Part shown: positions 30,001 to 37,515 of the stretch, piece after piece
Layout of the letters: every line of letters starts with the position of its first letter
Position numbering within the stretch: position 1 is the first letter of the stretch
DNA from: Tritrichomonas musculus
Lineage: Eukaryota > Parabasalia > Tritrichomonadida > Tritrichomonadidae
NCBI GenBank assembly: GCA_039105265.1
Contig: JAPFFF010000005.1
Coordinates: 7,115,501 to 7,179,500, forward strand
Direction of reading: 5' to 3'
Length of the DNA: 64,000 bases
Program-made: the position numbers and the translations under genes
Notes under the pieces: model-generated
The model's database searches: none
What the model was told of the DNA's origin: nothing
Seen by the model: the letters and a program-made list of their open reading frames with translations, nothing else

Positions 30001-33000
30001 AGAGTTTTACATACTTTTCTTTTGAAACTTCAAGTTGTTAATGAAATTCCTCCAAATAGATTCTGGGAAAGATTATTTTTATCTTTAAAAAGACAGAAAG
30101 AAATAATCAAGAATGATTTAAATGAGTTTGCTTTTCATATTCCAAAGGCTTATTATGAGTCAAATGAAATGAGAACTAAATATTTAGGAACTTTATTGAA
30201 TGACATTGAACTTTTCTTTTTATTTTCGAATGAACAAGTTTTAAATTTATTAAAATTAATTGAAAACGAACTTAAAACTTGTTTCGAATTGGATGAATCA
30301 ACAACCAATAAAATAATGTTGAATATTTCAGTAGCAATGAGAAGTGGATTGGATGAACAAATAGTTCTTCAATTCATTCCAATTTTTGCTATTTTTATTT
30401 CGATGAATCCAAGTGTAAATAAATATCGTTACTTCTTAAATATGGCTATTTCATCTTGTGATTGGAATCAAGCAATGAGTTATACACTTCCTGATTTTCC
30501 TGCTCAAGTTTTGATGGATATTGATCTTCCACCAACAACTGTTTCTAATGCTTTACTTGTTTCATTTATATCACTTGCTAAGAAGTATGAAAATGAATTA
30601 TATTCATATCATCATCTTCTTAATTTCATGTTGTTGTTTGAAGATGAAAGATCATTACATTTTGCAAATTTAATCCTTCATTATTCATTAAAGAATCCGA
30701 AATATATCAAGGATTCATTGCTTGCTAATTACGTCTTTTCTTGTCATTGTGATTCGAGAGATTTTTGGATCGTTGCGTTCTCAATTTTGAATGGCAAAAA
30801 TTCAATTGGAATGATTCCTAAGCAATCAATTTCAATTGAACAAAAAGAGTTCCTTCCTGTCATCATATCGATGCTTTCTCGTCTCTGTGGAATCATCACA
30901 TCGAGCGTTTTGAATGAATCTTCGAATTTGATAACTTTTTCAAACGATTCAAGTGACACTCAACTTTCTGGCTCTGAAAAAGCTCGTAGTGAAAGTTCTG
31001 ACAATGTTCTTAAAAGTGACAGTGATCTTATCAATCTGCAAAGTAATAGCAAAGACTATTTGAACGATAGTGAATATGCAAGATGCCGAAATGAAATAGC
31101 TTTAACAAGAGAGATTTTTGACGCAATTCTTGCAATCAATCATGATCATTATTCTTACTTCTTACAAAGTAGTTGTCAGATTCCTCTGTATATTCTTTCA
31201 AACTTGGGAATGATGCCCAAGTCGATAACACAAAATTGGGAAAGAATTAAATGTGAATTTTTGAGTTACACGCCGTGTCATTTATCAAGAGAAGAAATCG
31301 ATTCAATGATAGGTTTATGTGATTATTTCCAACCATTTGCAAAAATCATTAAAGAATCTGAATTCGTAATGAATGCCAAAACAAACAATGTTTTGTTTTC
31401 AAATTATTTGAAGTTTCCTTTTGATTTATCTTCAAATCAATATATAAACAAACTTCCATTCATTACGAATTTGCTGTCTTTGTTCTCATCAATTTTATTC
31501 AGTGTAGCACCGAATAATTTTGGTAATTATTTAATGGATTTGGTAACAGGCCATTCAATCATGTACAATTGTTTTTCAAGAATGTTTGGCCAAGAATTGA
31601 TCTTTATGGTCATTATTAAATTGACCATTTCTGACGTCCCTCTTGATCTTTATCATAAACCTCTGTTTCTAATCATTGCTAAATGTATCAAAGATAACTT
31701 ATTTGATGAAAAAATCATTCATTTGTTATCTTTAGTTTTTAGTCTTTTAAGACAACTTCAAGCTAAAGAATTGTTCAAAACAATGATGAAAGATCAAGCT
31801 GTCATTTCTGCTTATCGAGACATGATTCTTGGCGGTTTTGTCATTTTGAATGGTTCGAAATCATTGAAAGAATTGTTCACATTATTTATTAGTTATCAAT
31901 CTGTCGTTTTCTATTCTCCATTATTTGAAAATCGTGAATTTTCATTGATTTGGATTCATATAACAAGAATCAATCAATTAAACGAAGAAAACGCAATTAC
32001 TTCCATTGAGAAACTTATGAAAATTGTTCCTGAAAACCTTTTGAATGAATACAAATCAGAAGAAGTTGAATCAATATGGAAATCAACTTCTGTTAAATAT
32101 TGCAAGCAATTCAAAGATGAACAAACCACAATGAACTCCAAAGATAAGAAAAGCAAATTAATTCAAAATTATGAACAACAAAAAATTAATTTTTGTTCTA
32201 ATGAATTGTTATTCATATCATTATTTAGAGTATGTAATCATTACATACAATCTAATTCACAAATATATCGGATGAACATTCGAAACAGACAATATGAAGC
32301 CTCACAATATTTGATGGCCAAAAATACACGAACTTTTTCATTGAAAAAAGAATTCAAAATTAATTCTTATCGTCTTGTTTCTAATCCTCTTCCACTTTAT
32401 AATTCATCATGTGTTTCACCTTCACCATATAAAATTCTTACACCCAAATTTGAAAAGAAATTTAATCTTGATTTATTCAAGATTGAAACACAAGTTTTTC
32501 CTCCTAGAATTGAACAAATAAAACAAAAAGGTACAATGATTTGTTCACCTGAATGGTTTTATTTCCATACACATGAAAAAGAATTTGAATCAGCTTTTGA
32601 ATATTCATCATTAATTGAACAAAAACCAAATCAATTGCTGAAAGTATTTACATCAACATATAATAAATATGGAACTTATGTATCATTCCATAATGTTCAA
32701 TTTTTCTATTACATTCATACATTGCCATCTGTTTTAATGGTTGCTGAAAAAGGCATCATTCTTTTAGTTCTAGCTGAATTAAACCAAACATCATCCAATG
32801 CCAATTATAACAATTTGAATATGAGCATGAATAATAGCAATAGCAATGATAGCTTAAATAATTATATCGAAAATGATATTAATTTAATTAGCGAACCACA
32901 AAGACCTGTTGCTTTTCTTCCTTTAACTGAAGCTGTTGCATTGAATGAGTATCATCATACTTCTCTATTCTGTGGTCACATTGTAATATTCATTGATTTT

Positions 33001-36000
33001 GACAGATTTATTCGTGCTTATCTTCACTTGTTCATTCATCAAAAGACAAGTTTGAGATTAACTTCTTTATATGATCCAACGACAATTGTTGTTTTTTCAT
33101 CAATTGTTGAATGTGAAACATGTGAAAGAATGATTTCAAGATGTATTCAAAGTTCAAAATATGTTCCATTTTTGAATCAAGTTCCTTTTGATAATTTCAT
33201 ATTTTCAATAGAATCGGTTTCAAAAGCAAATGAACTTTGGACAAATGGAAAGATATCGAACAGTGACTATTTACTTCTTTTGAATCATTTCAGTGGTCGT
33301 TCTTTCAGTGATCTAACACAATATCCAGTCTTTCCTTGGGTTGTATCACCACAGTTGCAGCAAAGAGACCTTTCTTTGCCAATGGGACAACTGAATAAAG
33401 ATCGAGCTGCTCATTTTGACACAACTTACGAATTGTCGAATCCGAAGTATTATTACGGATTTCACTATTCAATTCCAGGGATTGTTTTTTGGCTTTTAAT
33501 GAGGCTTCCTCCGTTCACGTTCTTTTCATGGGATTTGAATGTCGGTTGGGACGATCAGCAACGGTTATTCGTCTCAATAATTGATGCTTATCAATCCGCT
33601 GCGGTTGCAAATCAATCCGATTTGAAAGAACTCGTACCTGAGCTTTATTCAGTCCCGGAAGCATTTGTAAACATTTCAAATCTTGACTTCTCAGGAACGG
33701 AGATCAAAGAAAACGTTGTACTTCCTGAATGGTCAAATAAATCACCATACAAATACGTTGATGTGATGAGAAAAAGATTAGAAAATTGTGAAAAATTGAA
33801 TGAATGGATTGACTTGATATTTGGCTTCAAAGAAACAGGTGACGCTGCTTTACAATCAAAGAACTTGTTCTTGCCAACTTGTTATCATTCAGCAACTGCT
33901 GAAAACTTGGGCATGGACCCTCCTGCATTTGATGCACAAGTTATCAACTTCGGACAATGTCCAATACAACTGTTCTTTAGACCACACAACGTTCGGAAGC
34001 CTCGTAAGTTTGCAAACGTAGATTTCATCAATCTTTTTGCAATCAAAATTCACCATGAAACCGCCGAAACCGCCGGAAACACAAGTCTAATTGACGTTAA
34101 AAGCAGCAGCAACATTAATGCTAGCAATGTAAGCAGTCCAATATCAATGCAGAGCGTTGGTCCAGGCAGTCTCAACAAGAACACAATGAATTACAACAGC
34201 ACCAACAAAATCAGTAACACTAACATTGGCAGCTTGACTGGAATCAACCGCAATGTTAAAAGTAATGAAATTGCAAACAGCATCAATGCTTTTAACAACA
34301 GTTCAATTGTTGCTGAGCCGAACAAAACAGCGAATGACGAAAGCGGTGAAGAGGCTGAATATGGCAAGTTTACTTACAAGTTCGCCGTTAATGCCATCTC
34401 TAATTCACAACTGCTCAACAATCAAAAGGCGTCAATAATGAATGACGGTGGCTTTGATAACAGCAGCTCTTCCCTTCAGATTCACATTGAAGAGAACGAT
34501 AACGATAGCAACATCTACATCGACGTGAATTCCAAAGCGAAGGCGAAAATGGACGAACAGTCAAATCAAACGCCTCGTAATTCACTCTTTACTAACGTTG
34601 CTCTTTGCGATGTCGGCGGCTACGCAATGACATGCATCTCATGCGCAATTCCGCCTCGTTTTTATCACTTTGTAGCAATCGACGTCTTCCAGGAGTGTCT
34701 GACATTGAACTCGATCACTTCGAAGAAAATTTTGTTTTCTTATTCAAGCAGTTATTACGCTTTTGCTACTCACGTCTCTGTCTCTCCTTCCGGAATGTTC
34801 TGCGTGGTAAGCTTCTCAACTGGAATGGTAAACGTATATAGAATCATTTACGCAGAAAAAGAACCAATCGGAATCGAGCAGGCTTGTTCATTCAGCAATC
34901 TTTTTGAGAGATGCAATTTTTCATCAGTTTTCTCACAAGACTTCATTTGTGTGTCGGCCTGTGGAAATATAAGCAATAACAAAAAAGTTGAAGGACCAGC
35001 TGAGGATCTTCTCATTGACTTTTCAACCGATAACAGTAATGCCAAAAAGAGCAGCCATGCTGATGATCTAATTGATCTTTTCGCTAGTCATAATAACAAC
35101 CAAGAAAATCAGCAAAAAGATAACCATCATGATGATTTAATTGATTTCTCTTTCGGTGATCATGAAAATGAGACAAAAGATATTGATAAGAATGATAATA
35201 TTGATGATGAAGAAGATAAAAATAAGTCGGGCTCAAGATTAATCTTTTGGAACTTCGCTACAAATTTGTTACAATGCATTGTACACCTTGATTATGATCC
35301 AGTTGCAATGGTCTCTGATGATGTTACAGATACTTTGACAATAATCGGTCCAACAACAATTGAACAGTACACAATTAACGGTAAGAAGATTCACACTTAT
35401 CAATTCCACGAAATCAACAAGAACAGTAATCAAAGCAATGAATTAAGAACAGTTTCAATTTTGCCCTTCAATTTCACCTTTGATGATCGTTTAATTGTAT
35501 GTGGAGACAAACTCGGAAACCTCAACTTCTTTGTCATTGATGAATCATCATATGAAATTAAGTTTATTCATTCAAAGAAGATTCACATCTTTCCTATTGT
35601 TTCGATTTTCATTCTCCCAAACAGAAATAAGATCATCACCAATGACACGAATGGCAACAAGTTCATCACCAAACTTACTATTAAAGAAGATTCTTCATCA
35701 ATTTCATCTCCTTCAAATTCTGAAACTTTGTTACAAGCACAATCAATTTCATTATCTTCAACATCTTTCTCAAACGAAATTTATTCATCGTCATTCATTA
35801 CATCTCCAACTATTTTGAATGATCAAGATGAGAACTTGATCGAAATTGACAATGATAACGATAATGATGCAAAAGTTCCATCATCATTGGTCGATGAAGC
35901 TTGTTATTGCGCATTTTGTGAAAATATAGCTACTGTTAAGTGTATGAATTGCGGAATTCCACTTTGTTCACATTGCGTTGTTGTTGTTAGAGATAATAAC

Positions 36001-36156
36001 GAACAAAAAGTGATGAAATTGTGCCAAAATTGCGCTTCTGAGTGGCAAAGTAAGAATCAAAACGATGATAATCAAAATGAGAACGATAATAATGCTGATG
36101 ATGGTGATACTGTTCAGACTATTCAAGTTCAACATCGTCTTTCATCATTCTTTTAA
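27064..36156 (+). CDS. BEACH-domain protein with WD40 repeats and C-terminal FYVE-like finger (WDFY3/Alfy type)
   Basis: 3030 aa. A long helical N-terminal region is followed by a ConA-like lectin segment at about 790-865 (VTVFHNKAFVIK, WNHIVFNFKNYRRRLEI). A PH-like pre-BEACH segment lies at about 1870-2040, and the BEACH domain at about 2075-2325, with diagnostic stretches YPVFPWV, YYYGFHYS, RLPPFTFFSW, VPEAFVN, LPEWS and NEWIDLIFGFKE. Then comes a Ser/Asn-rich insert, WD40-like repeats to about 2880 interrupted by an acidic insert with three DLIDF-type motifs, and a Cys-rich finger (about 2945-2995; CAFC, CMNC, CSHC, CQNC). This order matches WDFY3/Alfy, a membrane- and phosphoinositide-linked scaffold for selective autophagy and endolysosomal traffic; the role here is inferred. 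The finger lacks the basic RHHCR patch of classical FYVE domains. Confidence 0.9.
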   Translation: MFKKIANIIPRRNSTTQNPNQADQDSQVNIFAKNLELFNTIKDKPDRVQLFERTISHFKESFYDIDHDQAQDPHVRSTLQKYCELGAELGTSIVSNQSKLELFVDSLIFIFHTYSDLPGSSKYITFFYDLIQTLKKTPEILDSVFGAFTILFRSKGFFRKFLKTDGYTLIYTSFYMKFVSKECQDQFNHLLFDNIPKDFTNYYPQEGLLELFVSSLSSSTKEATNTSTLTPTAEIITPSSVTFICNFLTTFHKFDSDIFTKFDDKQGFLNLNNYLILNNQEIATSIYQKMLIVSNGSPSVISNLFILYTREQTKPEIRTSLLNLLYTLSVPALAQATETSAPTAQAPTSSASKESGSSWNRGLDLFKVSSLSTLITGNNDTNNDTGNGSQTARRISSSPNLPQTVFSLDTIFQIAPIQLWILPPPQLNREGLILIAIYLKELSRSGTFPIKSSLSAILQIIRPPIKSGNEIPIDSFLELIESAITQRELAIQDLIEKKFIEDFILLPSEQDVALYFEKHLLFRLIIIKIYSDKNASEFRFPVVQKFILVSKYLKNMKDFIDFLSALFSRHFSQQIIPLMLNFISNKDLVLLFESELQKRGECYHYFLDCNGFIYLDEFMKTNPSQVDEVIRLIASLSYTCPKNEINEWLLNQPNSSPIFTYDKDFLGQAAFAFRTDTTMLMIPSFFPFIQEANFDTSIMTNLYLAGKYGIPMYKKLFGDLFKYENIPYINFISDRFILPEDVPTILNSDLCSSFVHRDLPHFSVYEFIPELFRSSYFKISSYDFVSLFFNFKRFQPIAVTVFHNKAFVIKVEADTFMIYSPKNQLIYNCVIQENVWNHIVFNFKNYRRRLEIEMNGNKLCAIDTTLTNNNSMNNNDLFGLGSSSVDGMNIIVGDDEKPIESGFLVAKKILVADNSLSDTKNIWHMSPAHSYKGLKDAHIEKIEYVFISHYQGFASYFNTVLNLEEIFLKFDNEKDIANLRVLHTFLLKLQVVNEIPPNRFWERLFLSLKRQKEIIKNDLNEFAFHIPKAYYESNEMRTKYLGTLLNDIELFFLFSNEQVLNLLKLIENELKTCFELDESTTNKIMLNISVAMRSGLDEQIVLQFIPIFAIFISMNPSVNKYRYFLNMAISSCDWNQAMSYTLPDFPAQVLMDIDLPPTTVSNALLVSFISLAKKYENELYSYHHLLNFMLLFEDERSLHFANLILHYSLKNPKYIKDSLLANYVFSCHCDSRDFWIVAFSILNGKNSIGMIPKQSISIEQKEFLPVIISMLSRLCGIITSSVLNESSNLITFSNDSSDTQLSGSEKARSESSDNVLKSDSDLINLQSNSKDYLNDSEYARCRNEIALTREIFDAILAINHDHYSYFLQSSCQIPLYILSNLGMMPKSITQNWERIKCEFLSYTPCHLSREEIDSMIGLCDYFQPFAKIIKESEFVMNAKTNNVLFSNYLKFPFDLSSNQYINKLPFITNLLSLFSSILFSVAPNNFGNYLMDLVTGHSIMYNCFSRMFGQELIFMVIIKLTISDVPLDLYHKPLFLIIAKCIKDNLFDEKIIHLLSLVFSLLRQLQAKELFKTMMKDQAVISAYRDMILGGFVILNGSKSLKELFTLFISYQSVVFYSPLFENREFSLIWIHITRINQLNEENAITSIEKLMKIVPENLLNEYKSEEVESIWKSTSVKYCKQFKDEQTTMNSKDKKSKLIQNYEQQKINFCSNELLFISLFRVCNHYIQSNSQIYRMNIRNRQYEASQYLMAKNTRTFSLKKEFKINSYRLVSNPLPLYNSSCVSPSPYKILTPKFEKKFNLDLFKIETQVFPPRIEQIKQKGTMICSPEWFYFHTHEKEFESAFEYSSLIEQKPNQLLKVFTSTYNKYGTYVSFHNVQFFYYIHTLPSVLMVAEKGIILLVLAELNQTSSNANYNNLNMSMNNSNSNDSLNNYIENDINLISEPQRPVAFLPLTEAVALNEYHHTSLFCGHIVIFIDFDRFIRAYLHLFIHQKTSLRLTSLYDPTTIVVFSSIVECETCERMISRCIQSSKYVPFLNQVPFDNFIFSIESVSKANELWTNGKISNSDYLLLLNHFSGRSFSDLTQYPVFPWVVSPQLQQRDLSLPMGQLNKDRAAHFDTTYELSNPKYYYGFHYSIPGIVFWLLMRLPPFTFFSWDLNVGWDDQQRLFVSIIDAYQSAAVANQSDLKELVPELYSVPEAFVNISNLDFSGTEIKENVVLPEWSNKSPYKYVDVMRKRLENCEKLNEWIDLIFGFKETGDAALQSKNLFLPTCYHSATAENLGMDPPAFDAQVINFGQCPIQLFFRPHNVRKPRKFANVDFINLFAIKIHHETAETAGNTSLIDVKSSSNINASNVSSPISMQSVGPGSLNKNTMNYNSTNKISNTNIGSLTGINRNVKSNEIANSINAFNNSSIVAEPNKTANDESGEEAEYGKFTYKFAVNAISNSQLLNNQKASIMNDGGFDNSSSSLQIHIEENDNDSNIYIDVNSKAKAKMDEQSNQTPRNSLFTNVALCDVGGYAMTCISCAIPPRFYHFVAIDVFQECLTLNSITSKKILFSYSSSYYAFATHVSVSPSGMFCVVSFSTGMVNVYRIIYAEKEPIGIEQACSFSNLFERCNFSSVFSQDFICVSACGNISNNKKVEGPAEDLLIDFSTDNSNAKKSSHADDLIDLFASHNNNQENQQKDNHHDDLIDFSFGDHENETKDIDKNDNIDDEEDKNKSGSRLIFWNFATNLLQCIVHLDYDPVAMVSDDVTDTLTIIGPTTIEQYTINGKKIHTYQFHEINKNSNQSNELRTVSILPFNFTFDDRLIVCGDKLGNLNFFVIDESSYEIKFIHSKKIHIFPIVSIFILPNRNKIITNDTNGNKFITKLTIKEDSSSISSPSNSETLLQAQSISLSSTSFSNEIYSSSFITSPTILNDQDENLIEIDNDNDNDAKVPSSLVDEACYCAFCENIATVKCMNCGIPLCSHCVVVVRDNNEQKVMKLCQNCASEWQSKNQNDDNQNENDNNADDGDTVQTIQVQHRLSSFF

Positions 36157-36400
36157 TTTTTTAATGACTGTTTGTTTTTTAATGTGTATGAAATGTGATA
36201 TGAAAATGTTTTTATTTAAACAATTTTTTTTTTTCTCTAACTTATCTTCGATTTTTGTTATCTACTTCGATATTAGCTCCATTTTGAATTAGTTCCACAT
36301 CATTTGAATTAACAAATGTTTAAAATCCATCAGATATGTCTTTTCAATGATTGGTATCCAAAGCATAAGTCACTATTTTTTTTCATCATCAGGAATGCAA

Positions 36401-36443
36401 AATACTATTATAATAGTATTGCCTAATTTTGATATCAAAATTA
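36401..36443. promoter_or_regulatory. Two perfect 20-bp palindromes, 3 bp apart
   Basis: AATACTATTATAATAGTATT (36401-36420) and TAATTTTGATATCAAAATTA (36424-36443) are each perfect palindromes, separated only by GCC. They lie 60 nt upstream of the ATG of the small coiled-coil gene, where operator-like sites or an RNA hairpin at the 3' end of the preceding transcript could sit. The sequences are directly visible; the function is not known. Confidence 0.5.
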
Positions 36444-36502
36444 AAAAAATCTTTTGAACAAATATAAATTCAAATAAAAAATAAACGTATGAATTTTATA
36501 AA

Positions 36503-36895
36503 ATGCAAAAAAATCAATTAAAGCAGCAATTTGAAGATGTTTTAAATGGAAATGACGTGGAAGCATTGAAAACAGCATTACAAAATTTAATGCTTCTTTT
36601 TGAAACTCAAAATCGAAATTATCTCGAACTAAAATCACAAGTAAAAAATTTAAAACTTCGAAAACCAAATTTGTCAATTGAACATGGAAATGAAATTACT
36701 ATATTTAATGAAGATGCTTTGCCCAAGGTTGAGGATGGACTTGTTCAGAATGCATATGAATTATTAGCATCTATCAGAATTGCACGAAAATCCAATAAAG
36801 AAATATTAGAACAAACCGAAAAAACGATTGATAAATTCTCTCAACAAGAGCAAATGAATAATACTAAACTTTCGACGTTAATACGTCAAGATTAA
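36503..36895 (+). CDS. Small coiled-coil protein, unknown
   Basis: 130 aa, almost entirely helical. Residues 1-50 form a coiled coil (QLKQQFEDVL, LQNLMLLFETQNRNYLELKSQ). A short acidic hinge (65-80) follows, then a second helix (YELLASIRIARKSNKEILEQTEKTIDKFSQQEQM). Length and layout recall small subunits of tethering, SNARE-like or kinetochore complexes, but there is no C-terminal membrane anchor and I cannot assign a family. It lies downstream of the BEACH gene in the same orientation with its own 346-bp spacer. An AACG core lies about 16 nt upstream of the start. Confidence 0.65.
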   Translation: MQKNQLKQQFEDVLNGNDVEALKTALQNLMLLFETQNRNYLELKSQVKNLKLRKPNLSIEHGNEITIFNEDALPKVEDGLVQNAYELLASIRIARKSNKEILEQTEKTIDKFSQQEQMNNTKLSTLIRQD

Positions 36896-37515
36896 ATATT
36901 TATGATATGTCTTTCTAATCAGTTCATTATTTTCATTCATTAATTTTGTTTTAGGAAATTATATATTTATGTTTTTTTTTTTTCTTTTCCAAATTATTAT
37001 TCAATTATTATTAAATATTTCTTTTAATGAAAATCATTTTGCATTTATTACTATTGTCATAAACAATTAGCAATAGTTTTTTGTATATTGAATGCTTGCA
37101 TCAAAAAACTTAATATTTTTATTTTTCAATATTCAATATTTCAAATGATTTACCTAAAAAGATGAATGATCATATCTGGTTATTTTCAAATTGGAAGTAA
37201 TAAAGAAGAGTCATTTTTCAAACTAATTTATTTGTATGTTATTTTTCAATGTTTTTTACGATTGAAGCAGCCAAAGAGTTAGTATTTATTGAAATAACCA
37301 TTGCTTAATTTTATAATCATAAATTTGTATTCTGAAATAAAAAAATACATCTAAAGAGCTGCGTATATGTAATTGTTTTTCGAGTCAAAATATTGAGAGA
37401 TATTAAAATCTTAATCTCTCAATTTTTATTGAAAATTAAGTATATCACTTCATATATCTGAAATAAACTATTCAAATTTTTTATAGTGTTAGATAGATTT
37501 ATTTTGCTTCAATAA
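36896..37515. other. Spacer with one strong stem-loop
   Basis: AT-rich spacer of 620 bp with a T-run near 36973-36982. The main feature is a perfect 10-bp stem (ATTGAGAGAT, 37392-37401; ATCTCTCAAT, 37414-37423) around a 12-nt loop, about 93 bp upstream of the adenosine deaminase start. No gene is visible. Confidence 0.45.
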
